The position numbers and the translations under genes are program-made. 64,000 nucleotides of DNA from Synechococcus sp. PROS-U-1 (lineage in GTDB: Bacteria; Cyanobacteriota; Cyanobacteriia; PCC-6307; Cyanobiaceae): positions 2,418,001 through 2,482,000 of the forward strand of contig NZ_CP047951.1 in assembly GCF_014279755.1 (NCBI RefSeq). Direction: 5' to 3'. The notes under the pieces were generated by a model that was not told the origin of the DNA, did not search any database, and worked only from the letters and a program-made list of their open reading frames with translations. Positions 40,402-47,980 of the stretch are shown here, piece by piece. The stretch's first letter is position 1; each line of letters starts with the position of its first letter.

Positions 40402-41334
40402 ATGAGTTTCTGTGTTCATGCACCGATGGGTTGGTCCACTGCTGACATCCCGAACCAGCAGGGGCGCGTTGCTCTGATCACCGGAGCCAACAGCGGCCTG
40501 GGCCTCGAAACCGCGCGTGCCTTGAAGAGCTGCGGGGCCACCGTGGTGCTGGCTTGCCGCAGCGCTCGCAAAGCGGACGCTGCCAAACAAGCCTTACTGC
40601 AGGAACGCGATGGAGGAGCAGTGGATCTGCTGGACCTGGATCTGGCGGACCTGGCCAGCGTCCAACGGGCGGCGAACACCATCGGCGAGCGCTTTGAATG
40701 CCTGGATCTGCTGATCAACAACGCTGGAGTGATGGCACCGCCGCGGCGCACCACCGCCCAGGGGCATGAACTGCAGTTCGGTGTGAATCATCTGGGACAT
40801 ATGGCCCTGACCCAGGCGCTGCTGCCGCTGATGCAGAACCGGCCCGACCCCCGCGTTGTGACGGTGACCTCCGGGGCTCAGTACTTCGGCAAAATCCGCT
40901 GGGACGACCCCAGTTGGAGCAAGGGCTACGACCGCTATGGGGCCTATGGCCAAAGCAAACTCGCCAATGTGATGTTTGCCCTCGAGCTGGATGCACGCCT
41001 GCGCGAGCAGGGCAGCCCCATCCGCTCCCTGGCGGCCCATCCGGGCATCGCACGCACCGAACTTCAACCCACCGCGATCGCCAGCGTTGGCAACCCCTTT
41101 GAGGCCCTGGCCTACCGGCTGATGGATCCTTTGTTTCAAAGCGCCAGCATGGGCGCCCTGCCGCAACTGCATGCCGCCACCGCTGCTTCGGCGCAAGGAG
41201 GCGAGCACTATGGCCCTGAGCAATTCGGTGGATTGCGGGGTGCTCCTGCGCTCTGCCGTGTTGCGCCGACTGCGAGCCAACCCGCCGAACGGCAGCGGCT
41301 CTGGAGCTTGAGTGAGCAGCTGATCCTTGGCTGA
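40402..41334 (+). CDS. Short-chain dehydrogenase/reductase (retinol dehydrogenase / POR-like)
   Basis: The 310-aa SDR has the cofactor motif TGANSGLG near residue 27, the NNAG motif (LLINNAGVMAPP), the catalytic YxxxK as YGQSK, and LAAHPGIARTEL after it. It resembles the retinol dehydrogenase and protochlorophyllide-reductase-like branch, but light-dependent POR is normally a separate longer gene, so the substrate is open. An in-frame ATG at 40426 (MGWSTADIP) is a credible shorter start. The 3' end overlaps the TTG start of the polyferredoxin gene by eight bases. Confidence 0.88.
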   Translation: MSFCVHAPMGWSTADIPNQQGRVALITGANSGLGLETARALKSCGATVVLACRSARKADAAKQALLQERDGGAVDLLDLDLADLASVQRAANTIGERFECLDLLINNAGVMAPPRRTTAQGHELQFGVNHLGHMALTQALLPLMQNRPDPRVVTVTSGAQYFGKIRWDDPSWSKGYDRYGAYGQSKLANVMFALELDARLREQGSPIRSLAAHPGIARTELQPTAIASVGNPFEALAYRLMDPLFQSASMGALPQLHAATAASAQGGEHYGPEQFGGLRGAPALCRVAPTASQPAERQRLWSLSEQLILG

Positions 41335-43300
41335 GTCCGGTGCCGGGCTGGAGCGGCTGGCCCCCTTCGTGATGGGTCGGGTCCGACGCGGCGTGGTGGG
41401 ATCAAGTCGCTATGCCCAACGGTTGCGCGGTGCTGTGCTGGAGGCCGCCCGCAACCCGCAACGCCAGCCCGTGCTGATCAGTGGTGAGCCCGGCCTGGAA
41501 AAAGACAATCTCGCCGCCCTGGTGCACTACGGATCAGCTGAGCGCCGCCGTCTGCTGGTGCGATTGGATGCTGGCGATCTGCAGGGCAGCGCGCTCAGCC
41601 TGCTGAACGAGCTCGGATCCAGCACCCTGTTGGTGAGCGGCATGGACCGCATCGACGTCAAGGTCCAGCAGCGCTTGATCGGGATGGCCCGTGGCGACGC
41701 GCCGGAGTTCCAAGGACGCGTGCTTTTCACCAGCGAAGCCGCCATCCCGGCCCTCGACGGCCTGGTGCAAACCATCCGCGTTCCTCCCTTGCGGGTGCGC
41801 CGGACCGACCTAGGGGACTGGCTGCGTTACAGGCTGAGGCTGCAGAGCCCTGGACTCGGCTGGAGCCAGCCACCAGCCCTGCCGGACAGCGTGGTGCGAA
41901 GGCTTCAGAACCACGATTTCGCCAACAACCTGCGCGAACTCGAAGCGATGGTCGATCGCGCCCTGCGTCAGGCACGTCAGCAAAGCCAAGGCGAGCTTCC
42001 ACCACTGCTCCCCGAAGAGGTCTTTTGGACCGAAGAAAAAACACGGCGGGCCCGGTTTGACATTTGGCGCTGGAAACCGCAGTTGCGGGACTGGATGCGC
42101 GCACCGTCGCTCTGGAACAAGTTGCTGTTCGGCCTGGTGAGCTGGCTGTTCGTGGCCGTGAACCTTGCGCTTTGGCTTGGCCCCCAGGACCGCGCCGCCA
42201 ATCCGATGCTGACCCTGTTCTGGGCCTGGTGGTGGCCTTTGATCCTGCTGAGCTACCCCCTGGTGGGTCGACTCTGGTGCGCCATTTGTCCCTTCATGGT
42301 CTGGGGGCAAATCGTCCAACGGCTCACCCCATGGCGCAAGAAGCGCTGGCCCCATGGTGATGTGGACCGTTGGGGAGCACCTGCTCTAGCCGCCGGGTTT
42401 GCCGCGATTCTCCTCTGGGAAGAGGTCTGGAACCTTGAAGACACCGCCTGGTTAAGCAGCTGCCTGCTGTTGCTGATCACGGCAGGAGCAGTGATCAGCT
42501 CAACGGTGTTCGAAAAACGCTTCTGGTGCCGATACCTCTGTCCCGTCGGCGGCATGAACGGACTGTTCGCCAAGCTCTCAATCCTTGAGTTGCGGGCTGA
42601 AGTCGGCACCTGCAGCGGCAGCTGCAGCAGCTACGCCTGTTTCAAGGGAGGACCGGCCGACGGCGAGGGACTGGCAACCGAAGGCTGTCCGCTGGGGACC
42701 CATCCCGCCCACCTGAGCGACAACCGCAACTGCGTGCTCTGCATGACCTGCACCCAGGCCTGTCCCAACCGTTCTGTGCAGTTGCGACTGCGGCCACCTG
42801 CGGCCGATCTACAACGCAGCATGCAGGCGCCCGATGGAGAACGCGGACTGATCCTGGTGCTGGCTGGCGGAATCTGCCTGCACCACTGGGAGCGCCTGCT
42901 GGGCTGGCTGCCACTTGCACCAGCCTCCATGCATGAGGGGCCGCTACTGGCTCGACTCAGCTTTGCAACGCTGGCCCTTGCCCTTCCAGCTGCTGCTGGT
43001 GTGTGGCTTCACCGCCGTTGGCTGTATGCAGGATTGCCGATGCTCTGGGCCCTACTCCTGGCACGCCATCTACCCATCGGCATGGCCGAAGCCGGTACCG
43101 TTCTGCCGGTTAGCTGGCCGCAATGGTCCGCCGACCCCCATGTGATCGGCTTCTGCCAAACCATCCTGGTGGTCATTGGATGGGTTGGTGCTGTGATTTT
43201 GAGCCGTCGCTTGCTAGATCTCGACCGTCGGGCCTGGTTCACAGGCAGCATGGTGCTGCTCTTGGTGAGCCTCAGCGGCCGCTGGTTGGTCGCCCTTTAA
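41327..43300 (+). CDS. Membrane polyferredoxin fused to degenerate sigma-54-activator-like AAA+ domain
   Basis: The 657-aa protein (TTG start) has two parts. Residues ~20-235 follow the NtrC-type AAA+ order: a P-loop position reading GEPGLEKD instead of GESGTGKE, a Walker B position reading LLVSGMD instead of LFLDE, VPPLRVRRTDLGDW, and FANNLRELEAMVDRAL. The GAFTGA loop that contacts sigma-54 is absent, so it is probably not an active ATPase. From ~260 on it is a multi-pass membrane protein with NapH/NosR-like cysteines: CAICP, CRYLCPVGG, and a 4Fe-4S CxxCxxCxxxCP set (CVLCMTCTQACP). A role in membrane electron transfer coupled to sensing is inferred. It sits between an SDR and a Fur-family regulator. 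Confidence 0.85.
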   Translation: MAESGAGLERLAPFVMGRVRRGVVGSSRYAQRLRGAVLEAARNPQRQPVLISGEPGLEKDNLAALVHYGSAERRRLLVRLDAGDLQGSALSLLNELGSSTLLVSGMDRIDVKVQQRLIGMARGDAPEFQGRVLFTSEAAIPALDGLVQTIRVPPLRVRRTDLGDWLRYRLRLQSPGLGWSQPPALPDSVVRRLQNHDFANNLRELEAMVDRALRQARQQSQGELPPLLPEEVFWTEEKTRRARFDIWRWKPQLRDWMRAPSLWNKLLFGLVSWLFVAVNLALWLGPQDRAANPMLTLFWAWWWPLILLSYPLVGRLWCAICPFMVWGQIVQRLTPWRKKRWPHGDVDRWGAPALAAGFAAILLWEEVWNLEDTAWLSSCLLLLITAGAVISSTVFEKRFWCRYLCPVGGMNGLFAKLSILELRAEVGTCSGSCSSYACFKGGPADGEGLATEGCPLGTHPAHLSDNRNCVLCMTCTQACPNRSVQLRLRPPAADLQRSMQAPDGERGLILVLAGGICLHHWERLLGWLPLAPASMHEGPLLARLSFATLALALPAAAGVWLHRRWLYAGLPMLWALLLARHLPIGMAEAGTVLPVSWPQWSADPHVIGFCQTILVVIGWVGAVILSRRLLDLDRRAWFTGSMVLLLVSLSGRWLVAL

Positions 43301-43304
43301 ACCC

Positions 43305-43715
43305 ATGGCCAGTCTCCCTCCCGCAACCGAAATCAATGCCCGCCAAAAGGTGTTGTTGGCGAGTCTCCAGGCTTGTGGCGATGAAATGAGCGGTCAGCAA
43401 CTGCACCGCAGCCTGGAGCCCAACCAAGCCATGGGCCTGGCCACGGTGTACCGCAATCTGCGTCAGCTGCAGCAACGGGGCCTGGTGCGCTGCCGCCACC
43501 TGCCCAATGGTGAAGCGCTCTACGCGCCGCTGGAGCGGGATCGCCACCACCTCACCTGCGTTGATTGCGGCAAAACACAATCCCTCGACCACTGTCCGAT
43601 TCACGACCTGGAGGTGCCGGAAGACGGCCGCAAGGGCTTCGCTCTCCTGTTCCACACGCTTGAATTCTTTGGTCTCTGCAGCGACTGCCGCGAGCGGCAG
43701 CAAAACCCGTCATGA
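43305..43715 (+). CDS. Fur-family metalloregulator (Zur- or PerR-like)
   Basis: The 136-aa protein has the Fur winged-helix (ATVYRNLRQLQQRGLVR) and a dimerisation domain with HHLTCVDCG and a second Cys pair (CSDC), which hold the structural zinc. His residues in RHHLTC and HCPIHDLE would form regulatory metal sites. It is shorter than typical Fur and could be Zur or PerR; the sequence alone does not decide. It starts four bases after the polyferredoxin gene and overlaps the downstream MBL-fold gene by four bases, so the three are likely co-transcribed. Confidence 0.88.
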   Translation: MASLPPATEINARQKVLLASLQACGDEMSGQQLHRSLEPNQAMGLATVYRNLRQLQQRGLVRCRHLPNGEALYAPLERDRHHLTCVDCGKTQSLDHCPIHDLEVPEDGRKGFALLFHTLEFFGLCSDCRERQQNPS

Positions 43716-44449
43716 CCCTGGCCGCCACCTACTACGGAGCCAACGGTTGGTTGCTCGAATTCGATGACCTACGCGTTCTGGTGGATCCCTGGCTGCGCGG
43801 CAACCTGAGTTTCCCCCCCGGAGAGTGGCTGCTGAAAGGGGAACTGCCCTGCGAGCGGGAGATCCCGGAGAACCTGAATCTGCTGCTGCTCACCCAGGGG
43901 CTCGCGGATCATGCCCACCCTGAAACCCTGGCCTTGCTGCCGAAAACCTTGCCCGTCATTGGATCCGTGGCCGCAACGCGCGTGGTTGAACACCTGGGCT
44001 TCACCAACGTGACAGCGCTCTCCCCCGGAGAGAGCACCACCCACCAGGGCCTGCAGGTGCGTGCCAGTGCCGGTGCACCAGTTCCCATGGTCGAAAACGG
44101 CTATCTGATCGACCATCCGGCCGGCTCGCTCTACCTGGAACCCCACGGATTTCTGGATCCAACACTGCAACCGCAACCGCTGGATGCCGTCATCACGCCG
44201 ATGGTGGATCTCGGGCTGCCCGCTCTGGGGGCATTTGTCAAAGGTTGTTCCGTGGTGCCGCAACTAGTGGAACGCTTCCAACCCACAACAGTGCTGGCCA
44301 GCACATCCGGCGGTGATGTTCGCTTCGGCGGGGCCCTGAGCCGCGCTCTGCAGATGAAAGGATCCGTGGCCGGAACTGGAGCCCAGTTGCCAACAAGCAG
44401 CCGCTGGACCGATCCCACGCCGGGGGAACGACTGCTGCTGAAAAACTGA
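43712..44449 (+). CDS. MBL-fold (metallo-beta-lactamase-like) protein with altered metal site
   Basis: The 245-aa protein has the MBL opening (YYGANGWLLEFDDLRVLVDPWL) and overall order of the UlaG/L-ascorbate-lactonase-like branch. The zinc motif that normally reads HxHxDH is QGLADH here (LLLLTQGLADHAHPE), so the first two His ligands are missing while Asp-His remain. It may bind a single metal or have lost hydrolase activity. The start overlaps the Fur-family regulator stop (ATGA). Confidence 0.82.
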   Translation: MTLAATYYGANGWLLEFDDLRVLVDPWLRGNLSFPPGEWLLKGELPCEREIPENLNLLLLTQGLADHAHPETLALLPKTLPVIGSVAATRVVEHLGFTNVTALSPGESTTHQGLQVRASAGAPVPMVENGYLIDHPAGSLYLEPHGFLDPTLQPQPLDAVITPMVDLGLPALGAFVKGCSVVPQLVERFQPTTVLASTSGGDVRFGGALSRALQMKGSVAGTGAQLPTSSRWTDPTPGERLLLKN

Positions 44450-44487
44450 TTTCATGGATTAAGCTTTGTAACAACAGCTTGAGCCTG

Positions 44488-44724
44488 ATGAAGCCCACGC
44501 AAGCAAACGACTCTTGGTTCCAAGGCGTCGCCACGCGCGAGATCCATATGGAACAACTCAAAAAAGCGGAACGCTTCAACGGGCGGGCCGCCATGCTCGG
44601 CATTGTGATCGGGATCATCACCGAAGGCCTCACCGGTGCCGGCATCGTTCATCAAATCGGTCTGGGACCCCTTGTGGATGGCTACGCCGCCTGCCGCACC
44701 CAATTCCTGCCCTTCTGCTTCTGA
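44488..44724 (+). CDS. High-light-inducible (Hli/Scp) protein
   Basis: The 78-aa protein has the one-helix CAB/Hli signature AERFNGRAAMLGI followed by a hydrophobic helix (VIGIITEGLTGAGIVHQIGL). Hli proteins bind chlorophyll and carotenoid in thylakoid membranes and protect photosystem assembly under stress. I start at ATG 44488; a TTG three codons upstream is possible. The C-terminal extension with Cys residues (AACRTQFLPFCF) is somewhat unusual. It is preceded by the inverted element AAGCT...AGCTT at ~44462-44481. Confidence 0.93.
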   Translation: MKPTQANDSWFQGVATREIHMEQLKKAERFNGRAAMLGIVIGIITEGLTGAGIVHQIGLGPLVDGYAACRTQFLPFCF

Positions 44725-44820
44725 TCCAATTGAGGGGCTCTAACGGCCCCTTCATTTCCACCATTTCGGAAGGCGAATGCCCCCCGATGACGAGAATGGT
44801 GCTATTCACGCCCGACTCGA

Positions 44821-45120
44821 ATGGCTGCTGACAAGGAACTGCTGAAGGAAGTGGCTCTGGAGCTGTGGAACACCACCAAAAAACTGCGTCCTGGCCTGCC
44901 GAAAGCACCCCGGGCCCAGCTGGTCTTGAAAGCACTGCTGACCATCGGCGACATGAGCGATCAACTGGAAGCCGCCATGGTGCTCGGTGTGATTGAGGCC
45001 CAGGAACCCGACGACGAACCGGTACAGGAAGGGACGGCAGGAGAAGACAAAACTGTCTCCGAGGACAAGATCGAGCGAGAAACGCCAAGGGTTGTTCGCA
45101 AGCGCTCAAGCACCCGCTGA
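44821..45120 (+). CDS. Conserved hypothetical protein, charged tail
   Basis: The 99-aa protein begins with a compact helical domain (DKELLKEVALELWNTTKKLRPGLPKAPRAQLVLKAL split as helices, then TIGDMSDQLEAAMVLGVIEA) and ends in an acidic and then basic disordered tail (GEDKTVSEDKIERETPRVVRKRSS). No motif gives a function. The ATG start is clear, with 96 bases to the Hli gene. Confidence 0.75.
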   Translation: MAADKELLKEVALELWNTTKKLRPGLPKAPRAQLVLKALLTIGDMSDQLEAAMVLGVIEAQEPDDEPVQEGTAGEDKTVSEDKIERETPRVVRKRSSTR

Positions 45121-45217
45121 TCAGGGCTGCTGACGGACGCGGGCGAGACGAAAAGGACGCCTCAAGCTGACAGGTCGTCAACCCCGCGCCAGCCTGAGTA
45201 AGTGATGACTTGCTCTT

Positions 45218-45538
45218 TTGTTGAAACTCCCCTCCATTGCTGTTCTCGCTGCTGGCGTTCTTGCTCTTGGCCTTGGTTCGTGTGCTGAGAAAGAAGACGC
45301 CAAAGTCACCGACCTGAACAACCTCCAAGGGGACGTGATCGGCAAAGTGAATTGCAGCGAGCAGACCTTTGTTCTGGATGCCGACCAAGCCAAAGGCTTC
45401 GCGGAGTTTGCAGGCCAGTGGATGACGGTCGACGCCTTCGGCACGAAGTGGGTGGAAGAAACCGGGGACACCTTTGGCAGTCAACTGGCGATGCAAGTCG
45501 CAGAAGGTGCAATGGGTGAAGCCTGCGCCTCCGAATAA
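45218..45538 (+). CDS. Small putative lipoprotein
   Basis: The 106-aa protein starts at TTG 45218 or 45221. The hydrophobic leader ends in a lipobox-like LGLGSC, giving a lipid-anchored mature protein of about 85 residues. The mature part contains two Cys (KVNCSEQTF, MGEACASE) that could form a disulfide. No family is recognised. It is convergent with the small secreted protein gene at 45572. Confidence 0.68.
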   Translation: MLKLPSIAVLAAGVLALGLGSCAEKEDAKVTDLNNLQGDVIGKVNCSEQTFVLDADQAKGFAEFAGQWMTVDAFGTKWVEETGDTFGSQLAMQVAEGAMGEACASE

Positions 45539-45571
45539 GCAAAACAGCAGAGACCAGCGCCACCGATCGCT

Positions 45572-45817
45572 TTAGTCACGGCGTTGCCGCTGCTGGGGAC
45601 AATCGCCAGCCCCCAGCTGCCCTGTTTTGCAGGCCTCACCAATGACCTGCCGACGCTGTTCAGGGGTCGTCGCCCCACGTCGCAGCAACAGCTCAAACAC
45701 AGCAGGGCTAATCAGCCGTTCCTGAAGGAGGGCCTCATTCGTTTGCGCTGCACTGGGCCAAGCCAGCACAATCCCGGCGGCGCAAGCGACAACAACGCAG
45801 GAAAGCTTCCCCATCAT
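45572..45817 (-). CDS. Small secreted protein
   Basis: From ATG 45817 the protein is 81 aa, with a signal peptide (KLSCVVVACAAGIVLAWPSAAQ, cleavage near AAQ). The mature ~57 residues are helical (LLQERLISPAVFELLLRRGATTPEQRRQVIGEAC) and hold a Cys pair (GEACKTGQLGAGDC). A longer reading to 45946 overlaps the upstream gene and is disfavoured. It follows the 61-aa membrane protein gene by four bases, so they form a small operon. Confidence 0.65.
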   Translation of the reverse strand: MMGKLSCVVVACAAGIVLAWPSAAQTNEALLQERLISPAVFELLLRRGATTPEQRRQVIGEACKTGQLGAGDCPQQRQRRD

Positions 45818-45821
45818 CCGC

Positions 45822-46007
45822 TCAACGTTGCATGGCAACCACCACTGCAGCAGCGGCAAGGGCCACGATTCCAGCCATCCAAAAGGTGTTCTGGCGTGCC
45901 AACAACCAAGTGGCGTTCCGAGACAAGGCCAGCCGGCCCGTTGCAAGCAGAGCAGTGAGCCCTACGAGCAGAACAACGGGCAACACCAATGCCAGGAACA
46001 GTTGCAT
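45822..46007 (-). CDS. Small two-helix membrane protein
   Basis: From ATG 46007 the protein is 61 aa with two hydrophobic helices (QLFLALVLPVVLLVGLTALL and NTFWMAGIVALAAAAVVVAM) joined by a basic loop. It looks like a small thylakoid or plasma membrane protein. Function unknown. It is the first gene of a two-gene minus-strand unit with the small secreted protein. Confidence 0.6.
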   Translation of the reverse strand: MQLFLALVLPVVLLVGLTALLATGRLALSRNATWLLARQNTFWMAGIVALAAAAVVVAMQR

Positions 46008-46093
46008 CACCACATGCTGAGGGGACCCACCTTCCCAGGATGCTTCAGTCGAACGCTGAGTAGCTTTTAAGCCTCCGACCAACGGCTTCGACC

Positions 46094-46189
46094 TTGTCCT
46101 TGCTCATTGCCACGGCTGGCTTCATCGGACTGCTCTGGGTGACGCAAAGCCTGATCCGACGCAGCATGAACGACGGAAGCAACGGCTGA
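46094..46189 (+). CDS. Possible 31-aa membrane peptide
   Basis: A short frame with a TTG start encodes a hydrophobic helix (SLLIATAGFIGLLWVTQSLI) and a basic, polar end (RRSMNDGSNG). The upstream stop is at 46061 and no ATG or GTG is available. It is compatible with a real small membrane protein, but a chance frame is about as likely. Confidence 0.3.
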   Translation: MSLLIATAGFIGLLWVTQSLIRRSMNDGSNG

Positions 46190-46239
46190 ACGCGCACCAC
46201 GACAGAGCGAATCAAGATGCGGGCAGACACGGAAGAGCC

Positions 46240-46413
46240 ATGTCCCTCGGCATCTTGATCTCAACGCTCACCGGCGGTTTCCTGCTCGGGTTTGTGTTCT
46301 CGGCCTTGAAACTGCCATTGCCCGTGCCTCCCTTGGCAGGACTGATCGCTGCTGCTGCCTGCCTCGGTGGCTCAGCAACCTTTGAGCTGGTGCGACAACA
46401 GTGGCTGCGTTAA
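46240..46413 (+). CDS. XapX-domain small membrane protein
   Basis: The 57-aa protein from ATG 46240 has two hydrophobic helices with a Pro-rich turn (LGFVFSALKLPLPVPPLAGLIAAAACLGG), matching the XapX/DUF1427 pattern of an LPxPxPP turn between helices. Named after xanthosine-permease-associated proteins, the family has no established function. A purine-rich GGAAGAG lies just upstream of the start. Confidence 0.72.
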   Translation: MSLGILISTLTGGFLLGFVFSALKLPLPVPPLAGLIAAAACLGGSATFELVRQQWLR

Positions 46414-46518
46414 CCACCAAGACGATGAATTGACCACTCGGGGATGGATGGGCCTGCAGGTTGCCCGGATGCTGGCCAACCTGTTGTCGACGCCCCAACC
46501 CCAAGAGCAAAGACGCCA

Positions 46519-46908
46519 ATGTCAACCTTTGATCAGAGCACACCTTTCATCCTTTTGGCGCGCATTCACGTCAAGCCGGGATGCGTTGATTCCTACCTCG
46601 AGCTTGCAAGAGCTACCGATACCGCCGTTCAGGCATCTGAACCGGGAATGATCCACCACACCTTTGACCAGGATCCCGATGATCCACAGGCCTTTGTTTG
46701 GTCAGAGGTCTACGCCAACGACGCAGCCTTCAGCGCACATGTTTCTAATCCTCCAGTCCAGGAGTACCTCAAGAAGCATGCTGAGCTTGGCGATGGCTTC
46801 AGCATTGAGGTCTATGGAACGGTCAGTGATGCCTGTCGAACGCTGATGGAATCCTTTGGCTTACCACTCAAAATCTTTAAAACCAAACTGGGATACAGCA
46901 GGGTTTAG
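46519..46908 (+). CDS. ABM-domain monooxygenase-like protein
   Basis: From ATG 46519 the protein is 129 aa with a dimeric alpha-beta barrel ABM domain: FILLARIHVKPGCVDSYLELARAT, then GMIHHTFDQDPDDPQAFVWSEVY and FSAHVSNPPVQEYLKKH (each quoted as separate blocks). No signal peptide is present, unlike the ABM protein at 27057. Family members include putative quinol monooxygenases; the substrate is unknown. Confidence 0.85.
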   Translation: MSTFDQSTPFILLARIHVKPGCVDSYLELARATDTAVQASEPGMIHHTFDQDPDDPQAFVWSEVYANDAAFSAHVSNPPVQEYLKKHAELGDGFSIEVYGTVSDACRTLMESFGLPLKIFKTKLGYSRV

Positions 46909-47334
46909 ACCCATTGCGGAACGGCCAACCTCAACAGCGTTGAGGCAAAGAGAAAGAAAGCAAGCCCGAGCACTTTCTGGTGTGCAGGAGCCAATTTCAG
47001 TGATGAATTTGTTCCCTGGGGGCTTGATCTGCTTCCGCTTTCAGAAAACGGCGATGTTGAGCGGATGCATAGCCGCTGAGGTCAATTCGGCTGGCATTGC
47101 TGCCACCCTTTCTCCACTCCCTGGGGGGAGTGCTGAATCTTCGGTTCATGGAATCGAGTTATCGGTTCTCGCGCAGTGGGCCCTTACGGGGCTCTTTGGC
47201 GTCATCCCACCATTGCACACCTCTGCATCATTCCCACCAAAGCTTGCTCAGACCTCATCCCGAATGCAGGTTGACGCTGGTGGGTTCGGCAGTGCAAAAA
47301 GCCAAAAACCCAGTGCAGAAGTCGCTTTTCGAGA
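46909..47334. other. Gene-free region with a hairpin, upstream of tRNA-Val 3' end
   Basis: No convincing coding frame lies in these 426 bases. A 7-bp hairpin, CACTCCC (47115-47121) with GGGAGTG (47126-47132), is the clearest structure. A T-rich run on the minus strand just after the tRNA (~47295-47320) may terminate the tRNA transcript. A small RNA is possible but unproven. Confidence 0.4.
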
Positions 47335-47406
47335 TGGGCGATACCGGGATCGAACCAGTGACAATCTCCTTGTAAGGGAGGTGCTCTACCGCTGAGCTAA
47401 TCGCCC
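47335..47406 (-). tRNA. tRNA-Val (anticodon UAC)
   Basis: The 72-nt cloverleaf starts GGGCGAT and ends ATCGCCC plus discriminator A, a perfect 7-bp acceptor stem. The D-arm begins TAGCTCAGCGG. The anticodon stem-loop has TAC at 47372-47374 on the plus-strand complement, and the T-arm carries GGTTCGATCC. CCA is not encoded. Confidence 0.97.
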
Positions 47407-47437
47407 CACCAAGCAGATTCTGCCTTAAGGCGTCAGG

Positions 47438-47947
47438 TTGGGGCCACACAAGAGCGCCGAAGGCTTGGCAACAGGTCGTCGCCATGACCAAAGCATCTGG
47501 CTCCTGAGTCTCCCGCTCGGGCTCACTGTTGGATTGGTGCTGGGACTCCATGCAGCACTCATCGCTGCAGCAAGCTGTCTGGCCGGTGGGCTCTGGCTTT
47601 CGCCCGATCTGGATACGCGCTCAAACGCGCTGCGGAGGTGGGGGATGCTCGGATTCCTTTGGTGGCCGTACCGACGTTTGATCCCCCATCGCTCGCTCTG
47701 GTCCCATGGTCCAGTGCTTGGCACAAGCGTGCGACTGGGGGTGCTGCTGACGTGGTGCCTCATCTTCAGCATGGCCATTCCGGCACTCTCACCATCAACG
47801 CTGCTGGCGGATCTCCAGCAGCTGATGCGCCAACACCCGCGAGAGTTCATCAGCCTGGTGGTTGGATTGGAAGGCAGCGCATGGATTCATCTGATCCTCG
47901 ACGGTGACCCCTGGCCCCAGGAATGGTCCAACAAACGACAGCAGTGA
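47438..47947 (+). CDS. DUF2227-like membrane metal-binding protein
   Basis: The 169-aa protein (TTG at 47438, or TTG at 47465 giving 160 aa) has hydrophobic segments and the family pattern GRRHDQSIWLLSLPL, LWLSPDLDT, WWPYRRLIPHRSLWSHGPVLGT. His and Asp residues in RHD, SPDLDT and HRSLWSHG likely bind a metal, as in DUF2227 and the related YdjM-type membrane hydrolases. Function unknown. It diverges from tRNA-Val and precedes mazG by 33 bases. Confidence 0.78.
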   Translation: MGPHKSAEGLATGRRHDQSIWLLSLPLGLTVGLVLGLHAALIAAASCLAGGLWLSPDLDTRSNALRRWGMLGFLWWPYRRLIPHRSLWSHGPVLGTSVRLGVLLTWCLIFSMAIPALSPSTLLADLQQLMRQHPREFISLVVGLEGSAWIHLILDGDPWPQEWSNKRQQ

Positions 47948-47980
47948 GAGGGTGGGCGTCACCCAAGTTGTTGACCCTGC

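Noticed and set aside
46856-47395. 179-codon plus-strand frame reading through the tRNA-Val gene
   Set aside because: It overlaps the ABM gene end and runs antisense through the tRNA; the sequence is not protein-like.
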